From an uncultured Opitutia bacterium (GTDB taxonomy: Bacteria > Verrucomicrobiota > Verrucomicrobiia > Opitutales > JABJCN01), in the NCBI GenBank assembly GCA_913046175.1, contig CAJWSN010000020.1, forward strand, positions 1-12,117: a stretch of DNA of 12,117 nt. Reading direction: 5' to 3'. Under the pieces are notes generated by a model. The model was given only the letters and a program-made list of their open reading frames with translations, searched no databases and was not told the DNA's origin. Position 1 is the first letter of the stretch; every line of letters starts with the position of its first letter. Of the stretch, positions 5,697 through 12,117 are shown piece after piece. A program made the position numbers and the translations under genes.

Positions 5697-7430
5697 ATGA
5701 AAATCCCTGGCTACAGGACGGCGTTCATTTATTGCGCCAGCGTGTGTGTTCCGGTTTTGTCCCCCATGCAGGCACAGGTACCGATTCCGGAAGACTTTGT
5801 GCCTGCAGGACGGGTGGAGGAATACCTGGCTTCAGCCAAACGCTTTCTTGAAAATCATCCATCCGATCGTTTCGCACCCCGGGTTGCCTTCGACCTGTAC
5901 ACGATTACTGCGGGTATCGGGCGAAAGGAGGAGGCTGTGGCCGCGCGATCCAAACTACTTTTTCTTTACCCTCGTAGTTTTCAGGCTGGTTATCTTTTTT
6001 CCACATTCGAGGACGCCAAGGAATTCCGGAATTTCCTGAACAAGCAGACGGAAGATTATTTCAAGGCAAACTATGCCGGGTTGCCGGAAAAGTTCTGCCA
6101 GGTTTTCATGATTGGGCTGCAGCGTTTTGGGCACCACCCGGATTTGGCCGGGGATTTCTCCCTTTTATTGAAAGGCTTTGCTTTTTCACAAATTACGGGG
6201 GACAAGCAATTGAACTCAATGGCACGGCAGGAACTGGCTCTTAAACGTATAGAATTCCAGGATGGACCATTCCTCCAAACGCTGGATCTATGCATGAACA
6301 GAAACCTGTCCCTGAAACAACGTGTTTTAGGTCTGCATGGCATTCAGGATGGCAAAGATGCGCTCTTCCTAAAAAGAATTTTCATGGATCGTCTGTCTGC
6401 AGAAGTTCAGGCTGAACCTGAAATCCTGCGCATTCATGCGGAAGATGCCTTGCGACAGCGGAAATTTGAAGAGGCCATGGGGTTTATTTCCAAGCTGCCA
6501 CCGGCTGATCGAAACGTTCCCCAGATTCTTTTCTGGCATGCTCTCTGTCAATTTGCCCTAAAAAGGGATTCGGATGCAGTGAAGGTGTTGGGGAATCTCT
6601 ACCAGTCCCACCCCCAAAGCCCATGGGCTACAGTGGCCAAGGCTTATGGCGAGGGCATCCTTCACCTGGAGAGCAACTCCAAACTGCATGTTGAAGGGTT
6701 GTACACTTTCATCCAGACCATGCAGAAAGGCATGGACCTTTTTCAGGCGACCATCGAGTTCGAGAGCAACCGTTCAAATCCCCGTAAATACCTTATTTAC
6801 CTGGGTGTGATGAGCAGGCAGAACTACCTGGAGATATCCGTGAGTGAAGAGGGCCGGCATCTTTTTGCGTATCGTACGGGCAAGACTGAATCCGCCTTGT
6901 TCCTTAAGGAGGAGGGAAAAATCTACCATTTTGCAAAGCCCGGGCCAATACCGGCTCCAAAGATTCAACTGCAAAAAAAGGCGGACGGCACTTTTTATAT
7001 TTCTGCCGATGCATCCATTGAGTCCTCATTCGAACAAGCCAGAAAGAACAACAAGGGCATTTTGAACTCTCCATTCCTTACGACTCCAGAAGGTTTGCGG
7101 GTGCTTTTTGATTACTCAGTACGAAAACTGGGCATATGTCCACTATCTCCAATTCAGGCGGAGAATACCCGGACCTTTGAATGGCTGGTGCCCCGGGTTC
7201 AAACCCCCGAACTGGATCGGTTGCGTTTTCAGCTCGATTCACAGGGGCGCCTTTCTGGAGTAACATTTCCACAGTTCCGGTTGGTTGATATTGAATACGG
7301 TGGGGCAGGGGAGGCCCGGCTGACACCACCGGATTGGCCCAGTGCCCCAGTGGAAAAGCAGGACGAGCTTAATGCGGCCTTGTTTTTCAGGGTGTTTGCA
7401 GCCTTGTCGGCCCTTGCCGGCAACAACTGA
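5697..7430 (+). CDS. exported TPR-type helical-repeat protein of unknown function
   Basis: A 577-residue protein. Residues 1-26 look like a Sec signal peptide (R7, then hydrophobic FIYCASVCVPVLSPMQA, cleavage before QVPIP). Residues about 36-345 are helical with TPR-like features, for example AEDALRQRKFEEAMGFISKL and FALKRDSDAVKVLGNLYQSH, spaced as in degenerate tetratricopeptide repeats. From about 345 a beta-rich domain follows, with alternating strands such as YLEISVSEEGRHLFAYRTG; its family is not recognised. The last 30 residues include a hydrophobic FFRVFAALSALAG helix. The ATG at 5697 follows GAAGG without a gap and starts 3 bp after the MORN lipoprotein stop, so translation is probably coupled. 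An envelope scaffold or assembly role would fit TPR proteins, but nothing in the sequence names a substrate. Confidence 0.8.
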   Translation: MKIPGYRTAFIYCASVCVPVLSPMQAQVPIPEDFVPAGRVEEYLASAKRFLENHPSDRFAPRVAFDLYTITAGIGRKEEAVAARSKLLFLYPRSFQAGYLFSTFEDAKEFRNFLNKQTEDYFKANYAGLPEKFCQVFMIGLQRFGHHPDLAGDFSLLLKGFAFSQITGDKQLNSMARQELALKRIEFQDGPFLQTLDLCMNRNLSLKQRVLGLHGIQDGKDALFLKRIFMDRLSAEVQAEPEILRIHAEDALRQRKFEEAMGFISKLPPADRNVPQILFWHALCQFALKRDSDAVKVLGNLYQSHPQSPWATVAKAYGEGILHLESNSKLHVEGLYTFIQTMQKGMDLFQATIEFESNRSNPRKYLIYLGVMSRQNYLEISVSEEGRHLFAYRTGKTESALFLKEEGKIYHFAKPGPIPAPKIQLQKKADGTFYISADASIESSFEQARKNNKGILNSPFLTTPEGLRVLFDYSVRKLGICPLSPIQAENTRTFEWLVPRVQTPELDRLRFQLDSQGRLSGVTFPQFRLVDIEYGGAGEARLTPPDWPSAPVEKQDELNAALFFRVFAALSALAGNN

Positions 7431-7460
7431 CTTGTCGTTGTTCTGCAGTGGATGCAAGAC

Positions 7461-7480
7461 GGATTCGCTAATCCATTTTA
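7461..7480 (+). terminator. weak possible terminator after the TPR gene
   Basis: GGATT (7461-7465) and AATCC (7470-7474) form a 5 bp stem with loop CGCT, followed by ATTTTA. The stem is short and the T run only four long, so termination would be inefficient at best. Position, 30 bp after the TPR gene stop and before the next gene, is suitable. Confidence 0.28.
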
Positions 7481-7483
7481 AAC

Positions 7484-7511
7484 TTGCTCATCTTGGCTAT
7501 TTCCGTATGTT
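7484..7511 (+). promoter_or_regulatory. possible promoter of the giant cadherin/LamG gene
   Basis: TTGCTC (7484-7489) and TATGTT (7506-7511) are 16 bp apart. Matches to consensus are only three and four of six. The 129 bp gap before the ATG at 7560 would leave room for a leader of about 40 nt. Weak by sequence, plausible by position. Confidence 0.25.
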
Positions 7512-7559
7512 TTAGCCTTCTTTTATGTAGCTACTGTTGCTGCATTTTTCATTTAGGCA

Positions 7560-10500
7560 ATGATGAGGGCAACCCCGATACCTCGCCGCTTGATAGATGG
7601 CCATACCCTGACAGGGCATGACTGCAGGCAACCTCTCCGCAGCCTGTTTGTCGCCTTGGGCTTGGTTTTTGCCAGTGGATCGCATGCCGCTGTTCCATCT
7701 TTTGATTACGGAGCTCTAAATGCGACCCCCTACCAGTTGACCCAGGATGAGAATCTTACCGCAATAATTTCAGCAGGGGATGTTCTCAATACAGATGGCA
7801 CCGGCATAGATGATGTTAAAATTAATGGTGGGAACGATTCCAGTCGTTTTACGCTAACCTATGTGGATGATGCAACAACCTTTGATCTGGCATTTACTGC
7901 TGCTCCTGACTATGATGCGCCCAGTGATTCTGATGCAGACAATACCTATGAGGTAATTCTCAAGGCAACCGACAAGGACGGAGAGACGGCAACCGTAACC
8001 TATACTGTAGTAATCCAAGATGTGAATGAGTCACCAAGCTTCACCAGTTCAAGCACAATCAGTCGTCTTGAAAAAACCACGAGTAATCCTGACGATACTT
8101 CCGCCCTGACCGTCACGGCCACCGACCCAGAGAATGCAACTTTGACCTACAGTATCACTGGGGGTAATGACCAGGCGCGTTTTTCCATCGGCAGTTCCAC
8201 CGGGGTGTTAACTTTCGCCTCTGCGCCAGACTACGATAGTGCTCTAGATAGTGACACGAACAATGTTTACTCAGTAACTGTGCGAGTCAGTGATGGAACC
8301 AACAATACTGATCAGTCCATCGACATTACAATCGTCAACGTAGAAGAAGCACCCACAATAACCCAGCCAAGCACCACGGGATTCAGTGTACAGGAAAATT
8401 GGTCTTCAGCCATAACAACGCTTGATTTTAGTGACCCGGACTTTGAGGTCATTACAGACGCGAACGTATCCTACCTTTTAAGCGGGGAGGACCAGGGTGT
8501 TTTCAACCTGGATCAAACCACTGGTGAATTGACCTTCCTTACCGCGCCCAGTTATGAGGCGCCGGCGGATGCTGACCTGAACAATACTTACGAGGTTACT
8601 GTTACAATCAGGGATGCCGCCTCGGAAACGGACAGTGTCAACCTTTCAATAACCGTCATTGATGTGAACGATGCGCCAACCATATCGATTGATACCACGT
8701 CCGCGAATGTAACCGACACCGCTGGCTCAATCACTGTGGATGGCTATGAAACACGGGCCAACGGCACCTCCGGATTCGACTTTTCCAGCCTGAATAACAA
8801 CAAGATCACAATAGATGACGATGATTATTCCGGCAGCGGCCTGCCACAGCTTCTTCTTTGGCTGCAATTGGATGAAACAAGTGGTACTGTGGCGACCGAC
8901 TCTTCCGGCAATGGCTTCAGTGCAGACCTTCTGACCAAGACTGGCGAGGTGTCTGGTGCGAAGTGGGTATCCGGGACTGACAGCGTGAATGCCCGGGAAT
9001 ACAATGCCCTTCAGTTCAGCGGGGTAGACTATTTACGCATCCTGGATGCTGCCGCTGCTGCATTAAAGCCTGAAGATAGCAGCTACTCCATTTCTTTCTG
9101 GTATCAAATAGACACCCTTTCAACTGCTATGTTAATGTACAGCAAGGGAAATACGTTTACTTCGGCTACCACCGAGGGAATTTCCGGGTTTGTCAGGGGA
9201 GAGGGTTACGTTGTCTCCCGTGTTGCCGATGGGACCAATGTGGCTGAGGCCTACAAAACAGGAGTAGATACTGATTGGCATCATTTTGCCACGGTTCTTA
9301 ACAGGAGCCAGAAATTACTGACCACTTATGTTGATGGCGTAGCCTATGTTCAGCAAACTAATTTATTGGGCACAGTTTCAGACTTGAACACCATGGCAAC
9401 GATAGATACAACGGCCAACTTCTTGATCGGAACAGATGATGGGACGACCGGGAGGTTCTTTGAGGGCTCTCTGGATGACTTTCGTATTTATGATGGTGCC
9501 CTGACAGAAAGCCAGATAAATGAACTTCGTGGAGGTGGCGATCCGGGGCAAATGCAGGTGACCCTTCAGGCAGGGCAGGGCACACTGACCCTTGGTGACG
9601 ACATAAGTGGCATTACCTTGACGACAGGTGACGGTACCGATGACACCACCATCATCTTCCAGGCAACCTACAGTGCAGCCACCACGGCGCTCGATGGATT
9701 GGTCTACAGTCCCAATACTGCCTTTAATGGGACAGATACCCTCGCCATTGTGGTCAACGACCAGGACAACCTAAACGTGGGAGGGGCAATGGAAACCACC
9801 GTTCTTTGGACTTTAAATGTTCAGGCCATCAATACCACGCCCATTAATACAATCCCAGGTGGCCAGTCTTTAATTGAGGGCGGCTCCCTTAGCTTTAACG
9901 CGGCATCCGGCAATGGGATTTCCATTACAGACGATGCGGAAGAAAATACAGGTGGCAGTTCGGATATCCAAGTAACTTTAACCGCCCTGTCCGGAACCGG
10001 GGTCATCACGCTTGTCACGAAGACTGGCCTGGCCTTCACAGTTGGGGACGGGGATGACGATGCGACCATGGTCTTCACGGGTTCCCCGACAAACATCAAC
10101 ACGGCCTTGGATACCCTCTCCTTCAACCTGGCTGCGGCAAATGGGGGAGATGAGGACTTCAATGGTGCGGCAACCATCATTATTGAAACCAATGACAAGG
10201 CAAATTATGGACTCGACGACCTTACCAATCCGGATCCGGGCCAATCTGCCACGGAATACACGGACACGGACACGATTAGCATCACGGTTATTCCTGTCAA
10301 TGACTCGCCCGTCCTCACCTTGACAGACACCAGCATCACGGAGAACAGCACTTTTGTTGCACAAGCCACCGTCGCTGACCCTGACCTTAATGACACGAAT
10401 TCCACGGAAACACACAGCTATTCCATTTTTGGCGGGGCCGACCAGGCTTTCTTTGAAATTGATGGCAATGGCAACCTCTCTTTCAAGGCGGCACCCAGTT

Positions 10501-12117
10501 TTGAGAGTGCCCAGGATGATGATTCACTGAATACCTATCAGGTGACTGTCCGGGTTACTGATGGCGGAGGATTAACCGGCGACCAAGCCATTACTGTCAC
10601 CGTGACGGATGGTAATGATACCCCGACATTCACGACCACGACCACAACCTATTCCGTGGAGGAAAACCAGACCTCAATTGCCATCATCGCTGCTTCGGAC
10701 GAAGACACCGCTGAAACGCTGACCTACAGTGTCAGTGGTGGTGTGGATCAAGCCCTGTTTCAAATTGATGGCGCAACAGGAGTGCTGACCTTTTCAGCGG
10801 CACCGGACTTTGAAAATTCTGGTTCAGCTGTTGGCGGAAACGATTACTTCGTGGAAATCACTGCCACAGATAATAACGGAAGCCCCTTGGCGACAGCCTC
10901 TCCGCTTGCTCTCACTGTGACCGTGACTGATGTAAATGATGCGCCGTCCATTGACAACACCGCAGCGATTTCAATGACTGAAAACCAGACCGCAGTGGCT
11001 ACCATCACTGCCACGGATGCTGATGCGGGAGATTCGGTGCAATTTTCCATTTCCGGCGGTGATTCCGCACTATTCACCATTGATGCCGCCACCGGGGTGC
11101 TTGCCTTTGCCAGCGCCCCAAGCTTTGAAAATGCACTGGATGCAGATACCGGCAATGACTATGTGGTGGATGTTACTGCAACCGATTCAGCAAGTGCAAC
11201 CGGCACCACCACCTTCACAATCACCGTTACGGACATTAATGATGCCCCCCAGGTCACCTTGGCATCAACGGACTTGAGCGCCAATGAGAACCAGACAGCC
11301 GTGACTTCAGTCACCGTCTCGGATGATGACACCGGGGATACCTTATCCTTTGCACTGGCAAACAGTGATGACGGTGCATTATTCAGCTTGGTTGCCACCA
11401 GTACGGACCCTGCCACCGGGGCCGCCACCCTGACGTTCATTACTGCGCCGGATTTCGAGGGGCCCAGTGACTTGAATGGTGACAATGTATACAATGTAAT
11501 CATACAAATCGGGGACGGTACTGAAACGACCTTGCAGCCGATGACTGTCACGGTTGTCAACCAGAACGATCCACCGGCTTTTTCCAGTTTTCCGACTGCC
11601 CAAACTGTGGATGAGGATACGAACAAGACCTTTGACAGTGCAAATGGAAATCAAATCCAGGTACAGGACCCCGATGTTTCCGATACAGGTGTAACTGAGG
11701 CGGATAAACTGGAGGTAACCCTTCAGGTTGTCTCCCAAAATGGCACCCTAACGCTCGGAACCCATGATGCTGATTTGATTTCGGGCGGATCGGATGGCTC
11801 CTCATCAGTCAGTCTCAAGGGAAATCCCCAATCCATTAACACTGCTTTGAGCGGCCTCAATTTCAAGGGAACTGAGCATTACAATGGTTTGGAAACAGTC
11901 AGCCTGACCATCAACGACCTCGGCAATACTGATGGCGCGGCCGAAACAACCACAGCAACCATTGACTTTACGATCAATGCCATCAACGACGAGCCTGCAA
12001 ATTCGATTCCACTCACTACGCAAACCACGAGTGAGGACATCCCCCTCGTTCTTTCCCAGGCGAATGTAAACCAAATCTCCGTTTCCGATCCTGACAGCAC
12101 TGATAATTCCCAGAGTC
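7560..12117 (+). CDS. giant secreted cadherin-like repeat protein with LamG domain, C-terminus outside window
   Basis: An open frame of at least 1519 codons. An in-frame TAG six bases before the ATG (7554-7556) fixes the start at 7560 or the adjacent ATG at 7563. A long basic N-region (1-28) leads to a signal peptide LFVALGLVFASGSHA, cleaved near residue 43. Then come three cadherin-like repeats (about 54-373, ending DVNESP, VEEAP, DVNDAP) and a beta domain split by a LamG/concanavalin-like insert (431-657). A second such domain runs to IPVNDSP at 917. Four more cadherin repeats (918-1339), a third beta domain (to about 1480) and the start of a fourth follow. The DxNDxP and DxD motifs are calcium-binding sites in this fold. 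The protein is very acidic and Thr/Ser-rich, almost without Cys. It is likely a surface or secreted adhesin or glycan-binding protein. The secretion signal, sorting tag or enzyme domain, if any, lies beyond the window. Confidence 0.9.
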   Translation, partial: MMRATPIPRRLIDGHTLTGHDCRQPLRSLFVALGLVFASGSHAAVPSFDYGALNATPYQLTQDENLTAIISAGDVLNTDGTGIDDVKINGGNDSSRFTLTYVDDATTFDLAFTAAPDYDAPSDSDADNTYEVILKATDKDGETATVTYTVVIQDVNESPSFTSSSTISRLEKTTSNPDDTSALTVTATDPENATLTYSITGGNDQARFSIGSSTGVLTFASAPDYDSALDSDTNNVYSVTVRVSDGTNNTDQSIDITIVNVEEAPTITQPSTTGFSVQENWSSAITTLDFSDPDFEVITDANVSYLLSGEDQGVFNLDQTTGELTFLTAPSYEAPADADLNNTYEVTVTIRDAASETDSVNLSITVIDVNDAPTISIDTTSANVTDTAGSITVDGYETRANGTSGFDFSSLNNNKITIDDDDYSGSGLPQLLLWLQLDETSGTVATDSSGNGFSADLLTKTGEVSGAKWVSGTDSVNAREYNALQFSGVDYLRILDAAAAALKPEDSSYSISFWYQIDTLSTAMLMYSKGNTFTSATTEGISGFVRGEGYVVSRVADGTNVAEAYKTGVDTDWHHFATVLNRSQKLLTTYVDGVAYVQQTNLLGTVSDLNTMATIDTTANFLIGTDDGTTGRFFEGSLDDFRIYDGALTESQINELRGGGDPGQMQVTLQAGQGTLTLGDDISGITLTTGDGTDDTTIIFQATYSAATTALDGLVYSPNTAFNGTDTLAIVVNDQDNLNVGGAMETTVLWTLNVQAINTTPINTIPGGQSLIEGGSLSFNAASGNGISITDDAEENTGGSSDIQVTLTALSGTGVITLVTKTGLAFTVGDGDDDATMVFTGSPTNINTALDTLSFNLAAANGGDEDFNGAATIIIETNDKANYGLDDLTNPDPGQSATEYTDTDTISITVIPVNDSPVLTLTDTSITENSTFVAQATVADPDLNDTNSTETHSYSIFGGADQAFFEIDGNGNLSFKAAPSFESAQDDDSLNTYQVTVRVTDGGGLTGDQAITVTVTDGNDTPTFTTTTTTYSVEENQTSIAIIAASDEDTAETLTYSVSGGVDQALFQIDGATGVLTFSAAPDFENSGSAVGGNDYFVEITATDNNGSPLATASPLALTVTVTDVNDAPSIDNTAAISMTENQTAVATITATDADAGDSVQFSISGGDSALFTIDAATGVLAFASAPSFENALDADTGNDYVVDVTATDSASATGTTTFTITVTDINDAPQVTLASTDLSANENQTAVTSVTVSDDDTGDTLSFALANSDDGALFSLVATSTDPATGAATLTFITAPDFEGPSDLNGDNVYNVIIQIGDGTETTLQPMTVTVVNQNDPPAFSSFPTAQTVDEDTNKTFDSANGNQIQVQDPDVSDTGVTEADKLEVTLQVVSQNGTLTLGTHDADLISGGSDGSSSVSLKGNPQSINTALSGLNFKGTEHYNGLETVSLTINDLGNTDGAAETTTATIDFTINAINDEPANSIPLTTQTTSEDIPLVLSQANVNQISVSDPDSTDNSQS
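7719..8678 (+). repeat. three cadherin-like repeats, first block
   Basis: Three units of about 105 residues in the giant protein. Each carries an SG/GGxDQxxF segment, a TGxLTF strand, an APDYD-type segment, NxYxVTVxxxDG, and a closing linker (DVNESP 154-159, VEEAP 261-265, DVNDAP 368-373). The second linker lacks the usual Asn-Asp, so its calcium site may be weaker. The copies are similar as protein, not as DNA. Confidence 0.82.
8850..9530 (+). other. LamG / concanavalin A-like domain inserted in a beta domain
   Basis: Residues 431-657 of the giant protein form a LamG-type (laminin G-like, concanavalin superfamily) jelly roll. It starts LLLWLQLDE with the DSSGNG turn, then LQFSGVDYLRI, SYSISFWYQID, WHHFATVLNRSQKLLTTYVDG and the typical end FFEGSLDDFRIYDGALTESQI. 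Such domains bind sugars or proteins through calcium sites. The flanking parts (ITIDDDDYSGSG before, MQVTLQAGQGTLTL after) join into one domain of the kind that follows at 9843-10310, so this is a nested domain. Confidence 0.85.
9843..10310 (+). repeat. GDGxDD-type beta repeat domain, uninterrupted copy
   Basis: Residues about 762-917 of the giant protein. The order is SITDDAEE, then DIQVTLTA, GTGVITL, TVGDGDDDATMVF, INTALDTLSF, DFNGAATIIIETND and the linker IPVNDSP. A diverged copy is at 11577-11999 (QVQDPDVSD, LEVTLQVVSQNGTLTL, GGSDGSSSVSLKG, INTALSGLNF, HYNGLETVSLTIND, INDEP), and a fourth begins at 12000. I know this pattern from large bacterial adhesins but give no family name. Confidence 0.7.
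10311..11576 (+). repeat. four cadherin-like repeats, second block
   Basis: Four further units of about 100-109 residues, each opening with a TENxT/EENQT-type strand and closing with DGNDTP (1017), DVNDAP (1124), DINDAP (1225) or NQNDPP (1334). All show an ALFxID or FFEID segment, a TGxLxF-type strand and an APxFE segment, as in calcium-stiffened bacterial cadherin rods. Confidence 0.82.

Noticed and set aside
5136..7430. Toxin-antitoxin pair (YwqK-like antitoxin plus the following gene)
   Set aside because: The neighbour is a 577-residue exported helical-repeat protein, not a toxin, and the lipoprotein is itself exported.
7719..11999. Tandem DNA repeats or a CRISPR-like array in the giant gene
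   Set aside because: The repetition exists only at protein level with about 100-residue periods; no short identical DNA repeats with spacers were seen.
9821..12100. Several minus-strand frames of 66-155 codons across the repeat region
   Set aside because: They lie opposite a continuous repeat-protein frame whose GAC/ACC-rich codons seldom create antisense stops. Their products are low-complexity Val/Ser-rich.

Overview
The window reads as a piece of a Gram-negative bacterial chromosome of moderate GC, with an AT-rich segment of different character at its left end. The main part (from about 1450 to the right edge) suggests a member of the Verrucomicrobiota or a related PVC lineage. The reasons are a bS20 gene followed by a tiny AURKAIP1/COX24-type (mS38-like) basic protein, a MORN-repeat lipoprotein with a secreted TPR-type protein, and a very large secreted protein built of cadherin-like repeats with an embedded LamG lectin-like domain. 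This placement is an inference from gene content; no rRNA or other strong phylogenetic marker is present.

Layout. 1-1445 (minus): an uninterrupted 481-codon frame of a GH13 alpha-amylase-type protein. It runs off the left edge, has no credible start at its other end, and has lost several catalytic residues. 1550-1936 (plus): rpsT and the mS38-like mini-protein. 2030-2689 (minus): a CPBP-family membrane protease, divergent from a long-chain polyprenyl diphosphate synthase at 2760-3818 (plus). 3805-4599 (minus): an exported BamE/SmpA-like coiled-coil protein whose 3' end overlaps the synthase gene by 14 bp. 4734-4892 (minus): a 52-residue basic small protein. 5008-5081 (plus): tRNA-Gly(TCC) with its own promoter. 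5136-5693 and 5697-7430 (plus): a MORN-repeat lipoprotein and a large exported helical-repeat protein, 3 bp apart and probably one operon. 7560 to the right edge (plus): at least 1519 residues of a secreted cadherin/LamG multidomain protein, C-terminus outside the window.

How the genes fit together. bS20 and the mini-protein serve the ribosome. The polyprenyl synthase probably makes the isoprenoid tail of a quinone or a lipid carrier. Most other genes encode envelope or secreted products (membrane protease, BamE-like protein, lipoprotein, TPR-type protein, giant adhesin-like protein), but nothing shows that they form one pathway. Shine-Dalgarno sequences are weak or absent before most starts.

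The items most worth a second look are the catalytically degraded GH13 protein and the sharp composition break beside it, the LamG domain inserted inside a repeat domain of the giant protein, and the 52-residue small gene. I saw no transposase, CRISPR array, toxin-antitoxin pair that I trust, or phage gene, and no convincing new defence or biosynthetic system.
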